NCBI GenBank assembly: GCA_000754455.1
Contig: JNSE01000001.1
Coordinates: 14,416 to 78,415, forward strand
DNA: 64,000 bases
Source of the DNA: an actinobacterium acAMD-2
Lineage (GTDB): Bacteria; Actinomycetota; Actinomycetes; UBA12327
Direction of reading: 5' to 3'
Numbering within the stretch: position 1 is the stretch's first letter; each line of letters begins with the position of its first letter. The position numbers and the translations under genes were made by a program. Shown one piece after another: positions 8,017-17,480 of the stretch. The notes under the pieces were generated by a model. It did not search any database and had not been told where the DNA came from. It worked only from the letters and a program-made list of their open reading frames with translations.

Positions 8017-11000
8017 CCCAGCTCTTGCAAAGCGCGGCGCTCTTCATCGAACATTTCCCGCATTTGCTCCGCGCCCATTGGCCGAGCTAGCAGGTAGCCC
8101 TGGCCGATCTTGAAGCCGAGGTCGAGCAATGCCGTGCGTTGTTCTTCGGTCTCAATTCCTTCTGCGACAACATCATCAAGGTTGAGGGTCTGCGACAAGT
8201 CATAAATGGCCCGCACAAGTCCCGTCTCGTTGTCATCTCCAGGCAGAGTTGCCACGAATTCGCGAGCCAGCTTGATTCCACTCACGGGAAGTTGGCGCAG
8301 GTAACTCAATGAGGAATACCCCGTTCCAAAGTCATCGATGTAGAGTCGAACGCCGAGTTCAGCTAGTTCGCGCAACCGATCAGCCATCACACTTTCACCG
8401 GGAAGAAGCACGCTTTCGGTGATTTCCAGAACGAGGCAATGCGCAGGTACGCCACTGATAGACAGGGCAAACTTCACGTCGTCAACGATGCATGAGTCCA
8501 GAAGCTGGCGCCCACTGAGGTTGACAGAGACCAGGAACTCGTGACCGATGTTTTCTTGCCATTGGCCGGCTTCGATCAGTGCGCTTTCCAAAATTTCGCG
8601 TCCAAGCGGAATGATCAGACCAGTTTCTTCAGCAAGTGAAATAAAGTGCGCGGGCGACAGCACGCCCTTGGTCGGGTGATTCCATCGTGCTAGTGCCTCA
8701 ATGCCGATGATCGTGTTATCTGACAGGTCCTTCCAGGGCTGGAAGTGCACAAGGAACTCGTTACGCGCGATACCGCGGCGCATGTCGGCCGTCAGCTGCA
8801 TCTTGGAGACAGCGAACTCGTGCATCTCGGGCTGGAAGATGGCGTAGCGGTTCTTTCCGCTTCCCTTGGCGTCGTAGAGCGCGAGGTCGGCGTTGCGCAT
8901 GACATCTTCGATGTCCTTGGTTGCGCTGGATCCGTAGGCCACGCCGACACTGGCGCCGACTAGGAGCTCGGAGCCGCCGATGCGAATGGGCTGAGCCAAA
9001 GCCTCAACCACACGCGCGGCAACTAATTCAACCTCGCGTGGGTCATCAACTTCTTCCAGGAGAACGGCAAATTCATCTCCACCCAAACGCGCGGGTGTGT
9101 CATTGGAGCGCAACGTGGAACGCAGTCGTCGCGCAACGGTGCGTAAGAGCGAGTCACCCACTGCGTGGCCAAGACTGTCGTTAACGTTCTTAAAGTCGTC
9201 AAGGTCAATAAACATCACCGCAAATTCCTTGCCATTACGGCGGCTGCGGGTAATGGCTTGACGCAAACGTTCCTGCAATAGCGTGCGGTTTGCGAGCCCA
9301 GTGAGCGCATCGTGGAATGCCTGATGCTTGAGCTGTTGCTCGAGTTCGTGGCGACGGGTGTAGTCGTGGCACGAGACGGTAAATCCGGTGCCGGTCTCGT
9401 CCTCGAAGCGCGTCGCGGTCATTTCCACAAAGCGTTCTTCTTTGGTATCGGTGACCAAGCGAACCTCGGTTCGCGAGCTGCGTGAGGACCCAGAGTTGGT
9501 AAGCGCTCGTTCAACGAGTGCTTGATCCTCGGTGTGGACTAGGTCCATCCAGTTGGTTCCGGTCAAGGCATCAGCCGTGGGCCCGATCAGTCGTGCCACT
9601 GCTGGTGTGACGTAGGTGATGCGCAGATCCGAATCCAGGACGGCGATGACGTCGGATGCGTCGTGCAGAAGGCGCTGCAGCCGTTCGGAGCTCTCGTTTT
9701 CGGCAGCAAGCTCAGCATGACGCACTCGGTCAAGGGCATGCGCAACGTTGTCGGCCAGTTGCACCAGCGTGGTGCGCGCGGAACGTGAGGGCGCCCGTGA
9801 GGAAGAGATAGCGAACTGCGACACCTCGGCAACGGTGGTAGCCAAAGAAATGACGCCGAAGAATGCATCACCGCTTACACCTAGGGATACGGGAAGCGAA
9901 TCGGTTGCTGGAACGGTACGCATGGCCCGAGCTTCGTCATCAGCGATGGCGAGGTCCTTTGCCTCATCGCCTGAGGACTGCTGAACTAACCAGACGTTAG
10001 TGACTTCTCCTTGCAAGATTTCAGCGACCGCCTCTCGGGCGACTTGGTGAATTTGCTCGGTAGTGAGGGCTTGAACGAGGTGGTTGCCGGCCGCATTGAG
10101 GGTGCGCACACGCGAGGTGGACTGATTAAGACTGTGGCCAAGAAATCCCAAGCGCAGGATCACCGTGGAAAAGACGATGAACGTTCCAAGGAACAAGCCT
10201 CGGTAGTCGGTGGGCCGGCCCAGCAACGTGTCAGAGACCACCACGCTCAGCGGTGCAAACCCAGCCAAGACAGTCAAGAGCGCAAAGCGCCACCAAGGGG
10301 TGGGCTGGTTAGGCGCGGCGGAAATACTGGTCGAAGCCATCGAGGGGTGGAGGGCAGCCATCCCCAGCAGGATGAAGAAAGGCATGCGAATCACGACGCT
10401 AAATCCGCCACCCCAGGTTTGGCCATCAGCCAAGACAAGCGCGCTTTGGAAGATATTGCCAATCACTAATGTGCTGAGGGCTGCGACGACTAAGCGCATT
10501 GATGTGTTCTTGGTTCCGCTACTGGCAAACCACAATTGCGCGGAACAACCAACGGTTGCCAAGGCGATCAGTGGGTAGATGGTGAGAAGCGCGGTCACTC
10601 CACCATCAAGATCAATGTTTGATCCCAACGGACGAAGGATCAAACCCCAACTGGCCACACCAAGCGCGGTAACAATGATGAGTGTGTCGAGCGCTTCGGC
10701 TGGGTCTTCGCGGAAACGGCGTCGCCCCAAGAGGAGCAGGGCTCCAGCGCCGAGGCAAATGTAACCAGCGATGTGAAAGAGGTTAGGAAAACCGGTGGTG
10801 CCGTTGGCATAAACCGGGGCTGACCCAAAAACCCATAGCAAGGCCGCAATTGAGTGGAAGGCCATTCCGCCAAACATCAACCACCACGCGCCAGGGTGTG
10901 AGGGCTTATGACGAGCGATGCCTGTCGGGATGGCGATCAGTGATGCCAACGTGACAACGGTGGGAAATATATAGGCGACTGGCGTGCCCAAGACGACCAA

Positions 11001-11060
11001 GTAGAGCGCCATCGAAACCAGGCCAAGGATCCCTAGATTGCGGGCTCGAAAGAGCAACAT
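8013..11060 (-). CDS. Membrane-bound PAS-GGDEF-EAL c-di-GMP turnover protein
   Basis: A 1015-residue protein: about 9-10 transmembrane helices (residues 10-310), a GAF-like region (325-445), PAS (463-570), GGDEF (580-745) and EAL (755-1005). The cyclase motif GGDEF (660-664) is intact, with an RxxD inhibitory site (RSND, 651-654) five residues before it. The EAL domain keeps E788, N847, E879, D909/D910, K930, E968 and Q987, so both synthesis and hydrolysis of cyclic di-GMP look possible. The usual KID after the DDFGTG motif reads KLA, which should not affect catalysis. A ribosome binding site (AAGGAG) lies 5 nt before the ATG. It is the only c-di-GMP gene here. Confidence 0.93.
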   Translation of the reverse strand: MLLFRARNLGILGLVSMALYLVVLGTPVAYIFPTVVTLASLIAIPTGIARHKPSHPGAWWLMFGGMAFHSIAALLWVFGSAPVYANGTTGFPNLFHIAGYICLGAGALLLLGRRRFREDPAEALDTLIIVTALGVASWGLILRPLGSNIDLDGGVTALLTIYPLIALATVGCSAQLWFASSGTKNTSMRLVVAALSTLVIGNIFQSALVLADGQTWGGGFSVVIRMPFFILLGMAALHPSMASTSISAAPNQPTPWWRFALLTVLAGFAPLSVVVSDTLLGRPTDYRGLFLGTFIVFSTVILRLGFLGHSLNQSTSRVRTLNAAGNHLVQALTTEQIHQVAREAVAEILQGEVTNVWLVQQSSGDEAKDLAIADDEARAMRTVPATDSLPVSLGVSGDAFFGVISLATTVAEVSQFAISSSRAPSRSARTTLVQLADNVAHALDRVRHAELAAENESSERLQRLLHDASDVIAVLDSDLRITYVTPAVARLIGPTADALTGTNWMDLVHTEDQALVERALTNSGSSRSSRTEVRLVTDTKEERFVEMTATRFEDETGTGFTVSCHDYTRRHELEQQLKHQAFHDALTGLANRTLLQERLRQAITRSRRNGKEFAVMFIDLDDFKNVNDSLGHAVGDSLLRTVARRLRSTLRSNDTPARLGGDEFAVLLEEVDDPREVELVAARVVEALAQPIRIGGSELLVGASVGVAYGSSATKDIEDVMRNADLALYDAKGSGKNRYAIFQPEMHEFAVSKMQLTADMRRGIARNEFLVHFQPWKDLSDNTIIGIEALARWNHPTKGVLSPAHFISLAEETGLIIPLGREILESALIEAGQWQENIGHEFLVSVNLSGRQLLDSCIVDDVKFALSISGVPAHCLVLEITESVLLPGESVMADRLRELAELGVRLYIDDFGTGYSSLSYLRQLPVSGIKLAREFVATLPGDDNETGLVRAIYDLSQTLNLDDVVAEGIETEEQRTALLDLGFKIGQGYLLARPMGAEQMREMFDEERRALQELG

Positions 11061-11229
11061 CTGGTCTCCTTCCTGGTGAGGGCTGGTCAGGGCTACAGCG
11101 GTGTAGGGGAGTTATCGGCCAAATGGGGGAAAACCTTGACCCCCGGTTCAGTGGGCTTGGCAGGCCCAAATCAGCCTCAGAAACCGGTCAAAGAGGCCTA
11201 CCCGGTGGGCACAGTGCACCCCTGGGAGT

Positions 11230-11235
11230 TAGCGT
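11230..11235 (+). promoter_or_regulatory. -10 element of the SURF1 gene (leaderless)
   Basis: TAGCGT is followed by 6 nt (TGCCAC) and the ATG at 11242, with no Shine-Dalgarno sequence. This fits a leaderless transcript. Confidence 0.5.
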
Positions 11236-11241
11236 TGCCAC

Positions 11242-12273
11242 ATGTGGAAATTCCTGGTCTCTCCCCGAGCCCTCGTTCTCCACGCGGTGCTTGTCGTGGT
11301 GGCCGTCAGCTTCACGGCGCTGGCCCTCTGGCAGTGGGATCGAGCCAGCTCTCGCATTGTTGATCCTCGTACCTTGTCTCAAATTTCCATCGACCAGGCC
11401 AGCCCTGTGGGAACTGCGACTTTGCCCACCTCGTCCGTCGGGCGAGCCGTCAATGCAGTGGGTACCTATGACGGGGAAAAGACGTACGTGATCTTGCAAC
11501 CCACTAAGACCGGTTCTGTCGCGTGGTCAATGACGCCAATGCGTCTTGATGATGGAACCTACATTCCCGTGGTTCACGGACGCATTCTTGATCCCAGTCC
11601 CGGTGGCGACGTGACCCTGGCAGGTGGTCGAGTTGGCGTGACTGGTCGCTTGCAGGCTTCACAGGATTTGGGATTGGAAGTCAACACCACTGATGTCAAG
11701 TTGACCTACCCCAAGGGCGCGGTATTGGGCGGAGTATCAACTCCTGAAATTGCTGGTTTGGTTCCTGGCGCATTGCGTCCGGGCTTTATCGTCGCGGATA
11801 ACGAGATTCCGGCCGTTGGTGGTGTGGCGTACCTGCCGCAATCAGATTTCGTGGTTCCCGAGGGCGGGCTTCGAGTTCAAAACGTGTTGTACACAATCCA
11901 GTGGACCTTCTTCACTGTCTTTGCGCTGTTTGTCTATATCCGACTCATGCGGGATGCGTGGTTGCAGTACCAAATTGACAACGACTTACTAGAGCCAGCC
12001 TTTGAGCAGTGGCAGGTCCCTGTTCAGCGTGCACAATCTGAACCTGAGGTTGCTATTGCGCCCGAAAAGCCCGCTCAGGCCAAGGAAGTCAACGTTGAGC
12101 CAGAGCAACCCAAGCCGGCACAGGAACCACCCGTACGACGCGAGTCACAACAGGTTCTGACGCCACCGGCCCAACGCACACCGCAGCGCGGTCCCAAGGC
12201 CCCACCCTCTGGAACACCGATTAGTGCACACCCTGCGCTGGTCGCAACTCAAAAGACACCAGGAGACATGTAG
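11242..12273 (+). CDS. SURF1-family cytochrome oxidase assembly protein
   Basis: A 343-residue membrane protein. The first helix with the trailing LALWQWDRAS (about residues 9-35) and the second helix near residues 215-235 (QWTFFTVFALFVYIRL), with a periplasmic domain between them, are the SURF1 layout. SURF1 helps insert haem a into cytochrome c oxidase. The family is usually about 230-260 residues; this one has an extra C-terminal tail of about 95 residues rich in Pro, Gln and Glu, probably disordered and cytosolic. It is followed after 2 nt by the DUF3817 gene, so the two are likely an operon. Confidence 0.83.
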   Translation: MWKFLVSPRALVLHAVLVVVAVSFTALALWQWDRASSRIVDPRTLSQISIDQASPVGTATLPTSSVGRAVNAVGTYDGEKTYVILQPTKTGSVAWSMTPMRLDDGTYIPVVHGRILDPSPGGDVTLAGGRVGVTGRLQASQDLGLEVNTTDVKLTYPKGAVLGGVSTPEIAGLVPGALRPGFIVADNEIPAVGGVAYLPQSDFVVPEGGLRVQNVLYTIQWTFFTVFALFVYIRLMRDAWLQYQIDNDLLEPAFEQWQVPVQRAQSEPEVAIAPEKPAQAKEVNVEPEQPKPAQEPPVRRESQQVLTPPAQRTPQRGPKAPPSGTPISAHPALVATQKTPGDM

Positions 12274-12275
12274 CA

Positions 12276-12581
12276 GTGGATGCAGCTCTTAAGCGCTATC
12301 GCGTCATGGCGTACATCACGGGTATCAGTTTGATCGTCTTGGTTTTAGTAATGATGCCGTTGCGCTACATCGGGGGCAATGATGAACCCTCTAAATTGTT
12401 CTCGCCATTCCATGGAGCGATGTACATGCTCTACGTGGTGACGGTCTTTGACTTGTTTATTCGGATGAAGTGGGAATTAGTCAAGATGGTGTGGGTCATG
12501 CTTGCCGGTTGCATTCCCTTTGTGTCATTCGTCGTAGAGCGACGGGTCACCGCGAAAGCGCGTGCAGCGCTAGCGACCTAA
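12276..12581 (+). CDS. DUF3817 integral membrane protein
   Basis: A 101-residue protein with three hydrophobic segments. The sequences RYRVMAYITGISLIVLVL, PFHGAMYMLYVVTVFDL and the C-terminal PFVSFVVERRV are the signature of DUF3817, common in actinobacteria. Its function is unknown. The start is a GTG preceded by AGGAG 10 nt upstream, which lies within the end of the SURF1 gene, so translation is probably coupled. The stop codon overlaps the stop of the convergent hemolysin III gene. Confidence 0.85.
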   Translation: MDAALKRYRVMAYITGISLIVLVLVMMPLRYIGGNDEPSKLFSPFHGAMYMLYVVTVFDLFIRMKWELVKMVWVMLAGCIPFVSFVVERRVTAKARAALAT

Positions 12582-13240
12582 AGCAGGATCAGTGTGATGG
12601 CGATGGTGTGACAGATCGCTGCTGCGATAGTGAAGGCGTGAAAGAGTTCGTGAAACCCAAAGACGCTCGGAAATAAGTTGGGTCGCTTGGTGGCGTAAAC
12701 AATCGCCCCAATGGTGTAGAGCACCCCACCGGCTACCAAGAGAGCGTTGACTGTAACCGAAGCACCGGCCGCGAGGTCTGGCGCGATGAACAGAGCAGTC
12801 CATCCCATCGCCAGGTAAATCGGGACAAACAGGGCGCTTGGTGCTCGGTGCCAGGTGAGCCTGGTGATGATCCCCGCAGCAGCACCACCCCACACGATGG
12901 ACAAGACAATGATTGAGGTTGAGCCAGCCAACACCAATAAACAAAATGGTGTGTACGTGCCCGCGATCAGTACAAAAATCATTGAGTGATCAACGCGCTG
13001 GAGCCAGGCCTTTACCGTTGGTCGCCAGTGTCCACGGTGGTAAATCGCGCTCATGGTGAAAAGACCAGTCAAGCTCAAGGCATAGATGGCTACGCCGGTT
13101 CGAGCTTTCGCGGTTTCGGCGATGAAGAGCAAGGCCATGCCCGTGATGACTGCCACGGGAGCACCCATCAAATGCAAGAGCCCTCGCCATTTCGGTCGCG
13201 GGAGAAGTACCGCGGGCGAGGTGTGGGCAGCCGAACTCAT
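12578..13240 (-). CDS. Hemolysin III / PAQR-family membrane protein
   Basis: A 220-residue protein with seven predicted transmembrane helices. The conserved residues of the family are visible: SAIYHRGHW after TM2, DHSMIFVLIAGTYTPF in TM3-4 and the C-terminal HELFHAFTIAAAICH, which supply the histidines thought to bind a metal. Relatives include adiponectin receptors and YqfA, and a hydrolase role on lipids is suspected; the hemolysin name is historical. Its place beside the Z-prenyl synthase gene matches Rv1085c-Rv1086. A TACGGT -10 element lies 6 nt before the ATG. Confidence 0.87.
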   Translation of the reverse strand: MSSAAHTSPAVLLPRPKWRGLLHLMGAPVAVITGMALLFIAETAKARTGVAIYALSLTGLFTMSAIYHRGHWRPTVKAWLQRVDHSMIFVLIAGTYTPFCLLVLAGSTSIIVLSIVWGGAAAGIITRLTWHRAPSALFVPIYLAMGWTALFIAPDLAAGASVTVNALLVAGGVLYTIGAIVYATKRPNLFPSVFGFHELFHAFTIAAAICHTIAITLILL

Positions 13241-13246
13241 GGCTCC

Positions 13247-13252
13247 ACCGTA
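13247..13252 (-). promoter_or_regulatory. -10 element of the hemolysin III gene (leaderless)
   Basis: On the minus strand TACGGT, then GGAGCC (6 nt), then the ATG at 13240. The GGAG is too close to the ATG to act as a normal ribosome binding site, so a leaderless start is favoured. Confidence 0.5.
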
Positions 13253-13388
13253 GTCCTAGGGGATGCCTGGTGAATAGCCAAACCGTCCGCGGGTGATGCT
13301 CGGGTCGTTCTAGGCATGGTTGAGGAACCGAAAGCCCCCCAGTCGGCGGTAGTCTGGGGTCTCACCGCGGGGTTCAACAGGAGTTTCC

Positions 13389-14150
13389 ATGGCATTGAGT
13401 GATCTGCTGTACGGCGCCTACGAGCGTCGGCTAGCAGCCTCGGTGCGCGGGGATCGCATTCCTCGACATGTCGGCGTGATCTTGGATGGCAACCGTCGTT
13501 GGGCCAAGATGCTGGGGGAAAAATCTGATCGCGGCCATCAAGCAGGTGCAGACAAGGTTGCGCAATTTGTGACCTGGTGTGATGAAGCCGGCGTTGAAGT
13601 CGTGACCTTGTGGATGTTGTCAACCGACAACCTTGATCGCCCCGAAGCTGAGTTAGCACCGTTGATTCGCATCATTGAGCAGACCGTGACGGACTTAGCC
13701 ATTACGAACAAGTGGCGCGTTAATCCGGTAGGTGCCTTAGATCTGCTTCCACCACCGACCGCCCAGTTGTTAAAGAGTGCTGCTGAAGCTACTTCCACTT
13801 TGGATGGGTTGATAGTCAACGTTGCCGTCGGATATGGCGGACGACGCGAGATCACCGATGCCGTTCGCAGTTTGCTTAGTGAACATGCCACGCGTGGAAC
13901 ATCCATTGAGGAATTGGCCGAATTGATTGACATTGATCACATTGCCGAGCACCTGTATACGCGTGGTCAGCCAGACCCTGACTTGGTTATCCGCACCTCA
14001 GGCGAGCAGCGGCTTTCAGGATTCCTGTTATGGCAAAGCGCACACTCGGAGTTCTATTTCTGTGAGGCCTACTGGCCTGATTTTCGCCGGATCGATTTCC
14101 TGCGTGCGTTGCGTGACTTTGGAGCACGCAGTCGGCGCTTTGGCTCGTGA
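13389..14150 (+). CDS. uppS: Short-chain Z-isoprenyl diphosphate synthase (UppS family)
   Basis: A 253-residue cis-prenyltransferase that condenses isopentenyl diphosphate onto an allylic primer. The catalytic Asp33 is in VGVILDGNRRWAK, and the C-terminal signature LVIRTSGEQRLSGFLLWQ, with the arginines that bind diphosphate, is intact. By position, next to a hemolysin III gene, it corresponds to Rv1086, the mycobacterial Z-farnesyl diphosphate synthase, rather than Rv2361c, the decaprenyl enzyme. Chain length cannot be read safely from sequence alone. A CAGGAG ribosome binding site ends 6 nt before the ATG. Its product would feed the lipid carrier for cell-wall glycans. Confidence 0.9.
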   Translation: MALSDLLYGAYERRLAASVRGDRIPRHVGVILDGNRRWAKMLGEKSDRGHQAGADKVAQFVTWCDEAGVEVVTLWMLSTDNLDRPEAELAPLIRIIEQTVTDLAITNKWRVNPVGALDLLPPPTAQLLKSAAEATSTLDGLIVNVAVGYGGRREITDAVRSLLSEHATRGTSIEELAELIDIDHIAEHLYTRGQPDPDLVIRTSGEQRLSGFLLWQSAHSEFYFCEAYWPDFRRIDFLRALRDFGARSRRFGS

Positions 14151-14160
14151 GCGTGAGCCC

Positions 14161-16245
14161 TTAAGGCGTCGTCGCAGAGGCGGGTCGTGATGGTTCAACA
14201 GATCCACCTGGTGTGGGATTCGTTGACGGGCGCTTGGGGTTGACCGTGACCTTGATGGAGCCATTGGCGTACTGGGTAATGGAACCACCAGCAAAGACCT
14301 GGAAGGCACCACCTTCGGGGCTGGTCTCTACATCGGAAATGGGTTCTTTAAGTCGAGCTCGAACTTTGGGTGAATACCAGGCTGCATAGACATCGCCATA
14401 AACCGCGCGAGCTCCCCCTAGTCGAGACCAAAACACCCATCCATTGTCAAACGTGACATAGCGCAAGCCAGAGTTGTAATTGGTTCTTGTCTCGCGTCCG
14501 CTCGGTGCGCCAAACACCACAAGCCCGCCGGCTTGCTCAACTGCGGTCATGAAACGTTGGGGCACGGCAACGGCACCAGTTTTGGTCGCGATGATGCTGC
14601 CAGTTTGGAACTTCTGTTCCGTTAGATCCGGCACATTCTTGACCGGCTCGGGTTTTGACAGGGCAAAGCCCAAGGTTCCTAACTCAGCGCGGTAACTGAC
14701 ATAGGTTTCAAATCCAGGGTTGCGAGTAAGCGGAGCTGCCCACACCACCGATGCGAGCACAGCCAAGGCGGAAGCGGTTAACGTGGCAAGGACCCACGCT
14801 GGACGGCGCGGACGTTGGCGTTGGCGATGACTCTGTTGTGGCTGTACCGCTGACTCATCGTCCACAGCGGGGTCAAGAGCACGAGCGCGCTCTGCTCGGC
14901 GTTCGAGCAGAGCTTGTAGGCCGATGGCCCCGGAGAGCATGAACAACGGAATGGCTGGCAGCCCGTACCTGTAGTCAAACATGACGGTCAAAGACGGCAC
15001 GGCAAGAACTGCGATTCCCACTAAGGCGATGAACGGACCATCCCAACGGCGCCGTCCGCGATCAATCCAACCGGCGAGCAGTCCGAGAACTAATCCGGCA
15101 AGCAGGATCGGCCCCTGGGTATAGACCACCCCTTGATAGGACTTCAAAAAGAGCGCGGGTCCAGCTTCAATCTTGGGTTGAATCGGATTGCCAGCGAGGT
15201 CATTGCGGGCCACTGCACTGCTGGCGACAGGATCGGCATAAATAGTGGGGAACTGCCATGCGCCGAGAGGGGAGTCCACGCGAGTGGTGTACTTGCCCGG
15301 TGCGAAGTAGTGCGCAAAGTCAGTGATCACGTAGCGCGCATAGGTGAGAGGTTGAGCGAGGATGATCTTGCGCGAAAAACTAGATGCGATCTTGTCTGAC
15401 TGCTTTCCGTATGCGCCGAGTGCTTGCACAGGCGAATCGGATGCCCACACGTAGAAGTTGGCGTTAGGTCGGGCGGAGGGGACCGAGTTGTCACACAGGG
15501 TGGCTTCTGCTTTGGTCAGATTGACGGTCGAACAGTCGGCAAACACAGCCACGCGCCCGTAGAGGAATCGTCCACTGCTGTCACTAGTGCTGAAGGTGCC
15601 GAAGTAGGAAGCAAACCAGCTCATGTACCAAACGATCGGAACGAGCATGGCCACTGCAAATCCGATGAGGACTTTCATGCCCACTTTACGAATGAGTAAG
15701 TAGCCAACAAAAATCGCCGCGATAGGGATCGCAACGGTGCGAGTAAGCGCCGCCGCCGCCAAGAAAGCTCCAGCCACCGCTGCCCAGCGGGGACTCAGCT
15801 CAACTTTCGTCACGATCAAGACTGCTCCAAAGAGCAGCGAGGCAAACATCGTTTCGGCCAAGATGTTGTGCTCGATCTGGATTAAGTAGCTGTCCACCAG
15901 CAAGGGTGTGGCCGCAAGTGCCGCTAACCATGGTCGTGCACCGCGGCCGATGACAACGACGTACAAAACAATCGCCAGCGCCACACCAACGATGTGCTGA
16001 ATGATGGTGACGGCATTGAGGTCACCGACGTAACTCAGCAATCGCAAAACAAAGGGATAACCAAAGGGTCGATCGTTTGGCGGCTGAAAGCGCTGCGCGG
16101 CCACCACATAGGCATAAGAGTCACCAAAGAACATCAGTGCGGGCTTGTAAGCAAAAATCGTGATTGCTCGTAACACCACCCCAGCGGCGACCAAGGTGGC
16201 CATGATCCAGTGCCGACGCAGGCCCTGGGTTATCGCGGTGATCAT
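14161..16245 (-). CDS. GT-C-type membrane glycosyltransferase with LGFP-like C-terminus
   Basis: A 694-residue protein. The first 470 residues or so hold roughly 11-12 transmembrane helices, with FFGDSYAYVVAAQRFQP in the first external loop, the acidic motif expected of GT-C enzymes that use polyprenyl-phosphate sugars. After a basic, Gln/Arg-rich linker and one more helix, the C-terminal domain of about 170 residues contains GAPSGRE, GWVFWSR and ARAVYGDVYAAW, which resemble the LGFP repeats of actinobacterial wall proteins. It sits 11 nt downstream of a GT2 enzyme that could make the lipid-linked sugar donor. The sugar and acceptor are unknown. Confidence 0.72.
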   Translation of the reverse strand: MITAITQGLRRHWIMATLVAAGVVLRAITIFAYKPALMFFGDSYAYVVAAQRFQPPNDRPFGYPFVLRLLSYVGDLNAVTIIQHIVGVALAIVLYVVVIGRGARPWLAALAATPLLVDSYLIQIEHNILAETMFASLLFGAVLIVTKVELSPRWAAVAGAFLAAAALTRTVAIPIAAIFVGYLLIRKVGMKVLIGFAVAMLVPIVWYMSWFASYFGTFSTSDSSGRFLYGRVAVFADCSTVNLTKAEATLCDNSVPSARPNANFYVWASDSPVQALGAYGKQSDKIASSFSRKIILAQPLTYARYVITDFAHYFAPGKYTTRVDSPLGAWQFPTIYADPVASSAVARNDLAGNPIQPKIEAGPALFLKSYQGVVYTQGPILLAGLVLGLLAGWIDRGRRRWDGPFIALVGIAVLAVPSLTVMFDYRYGLPAIPLFMLSGAIGLQALLERRAERARALDPAVDDESAVQPQQSHRQRQRPRRPAWVLATLTASALAVLASVVWAAPLTRNPGFETYVSYRAELGTLGFALSKPEPVKNVPDLTEQKFQTGSIIATKTGAVAVPQRFMTAVEQAGGLVVFGAPSGRETRTNYNSGLRYVTFDNGWVFWSRLGGARAVYGDVYAAWYSPKVRARLKEPISDVETSPEGGAFQVFAGGSITQYANGSIKVTVNPKRPSTNPTPGGSVEPSRPASATTP

Positions 16246-16256
16246 GAGATAGATGT

Positions 16257-17480
16257 CTACGCGGTTGGGGCGGAACTGTCTAGCCGTCGAAGATCCAGCA
16301 GGCTTAAGAAGCTGCTGCCAAGGGCTACCTGGATTCCAAGGACCGTCATTACGACGGCGCAGGCTCCGAGTCGAAACGCGGCACTGGTCGATGCTGGGAC
16401 GGGGGTGGTGCCGGCGGAGACGCTCAGGCTGGCGATCAGGCCGACGATGCCGGCAAGGAAAAGCAGAACGCCGACGACCAACCCGCTTTCGAAACTGATT
16501 CGGTGGCGGATGCGACTGCGGCTTGGTGGCAGCAGTCGCTCGGTGGCAGCAAATTCGCGCGCGAGAAAGGCGAAGAGCACAGCCTGGAATCCGGCGATCA
16601 GGAAGCCACCGGAGGCGATGAGCAGTCCTTCAGCAAATTGACCCTGCCCAGGGGTCCAGATGCCACTGCCAAGAGCGATGAGCCCGGCGATACCGATGGC
16701 CATGGCCAGATAGCCGGGGTAGAGGAAGAGCCAACGGGGGCTGTACAGCAGTAGGAAGCGCAAGTGACGCCAACCATCGCGCCAGCTGCGCAGGTGGGGC
16801 GGACGGGTCCGACCATCTTTGCTCAAGGTTGTGGGGACTTCGACAATGGTTTGTTCAGCGAGGGTGGCTTTGACGACAAATTCGGAGGCGAACTCCATGC
16901 CCGTGGTGCGCAGGTCTAAGGCAAGCGCACTAGTGCGCCTAAAGCCTCGAAGCCCACAGTGGAAGTCGCGGATGGGGGACTTAAAGAACAGTCGCCCAAT
17001 AAAGGACAAGACCGGGTTGCCGAGGTAGCGGTGAAGGGCAGGCATAGCGCCGGGGGCAATTCCGCCCTTGAAACGGTTACCCATGACTAGCTCGGCACCG
17101 TCACGCAATGCGGTAACGAACGCGTCAAGGTTGCTGAAGTCATAGCTGTCGTCGGCATCACCCATGATGATGTAGGTGCCACGAGCGCCGTTGATTCCAG
17201 CGATGAGTGCTGCTCCGTAACCACGGGTGGGCACGTCAATGACCCTTGCTCCGGCGGCTCGGGCGAGGTCTTGGGATCCATCCGTGCTTCCGTTGTCGGC
17301 AATGACGACTTCGCCGTCGATTCCGGCCGATTCCAGGTAGCTACGGGCCTTACGAATGCAGACCTCAACGGTTTCGGCCTCGTCAAGGCAGGGCATCAGG
17401 ATCGACAATTCGCACGGGGAGTCGGTCGCCTCGCTGGTGGGGGCGGCAAGGGTGTCGGTGTGATCGACGCTCGAGGTCAC
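16257..17480 (-). CDS. GT2-family glycosyltransferase (polyprenyl-phosphate sugar synthase-like)
   Basis: A 407-residue protein. The N-terminal GT-A domain carries MPCLDEAETVEVCIRKA, the nucleotide-sugar site VIADNGSTDGSQ and the metal-binding DADDSYDF. Downstream lie about four hydrophobic segments, as in membrane-anchored dolichyl/polyprenyl-phosphate mannose or glucose synthases. It precedes the GT-C gene by 11 nt on the same strand, so it may load the polyprenyl carrier that the GT-C enzyme uses. The start is a GTG with AGGA 6 nt upstream. The exact sugar is not predictable. Confidence 0.85.
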   Translation of the reverse strand: MTSSVDHTDTLAAPTSEATDSPCELSILMPCLDEAETVEVCIRKARSYLESAGIDGEVVIADNGSTDGSQDLARAAGARVIDVPTRGYGAALIAGINGARGTYIIMGDADDSYDFSNLDAFVTALRDGAELVMGNRFKGGIAPGAMPALHRYLGNPVLSFIGRLFFKSPIRDFHCGLRGFRRTSALALDLRTTGMEFASEFVVKATLAEQTIVEVPTTLSKDGRTRPPHLRSWRDGWRHLRFLLLYSPRWLFLYPGYLAMAIGIAGLIALGSGIWTPGQGQFAEGLLIASGGFLIAGFQAVLFAFLAREFAATERLLPPSRSRIRHRISFESGLVVGVLLFLAGIVGLIASLSVSAGTTPVPASTSAAFRLGACAVVMTVLGIQVALGSSFLSLLDLRRLDSSAPTA

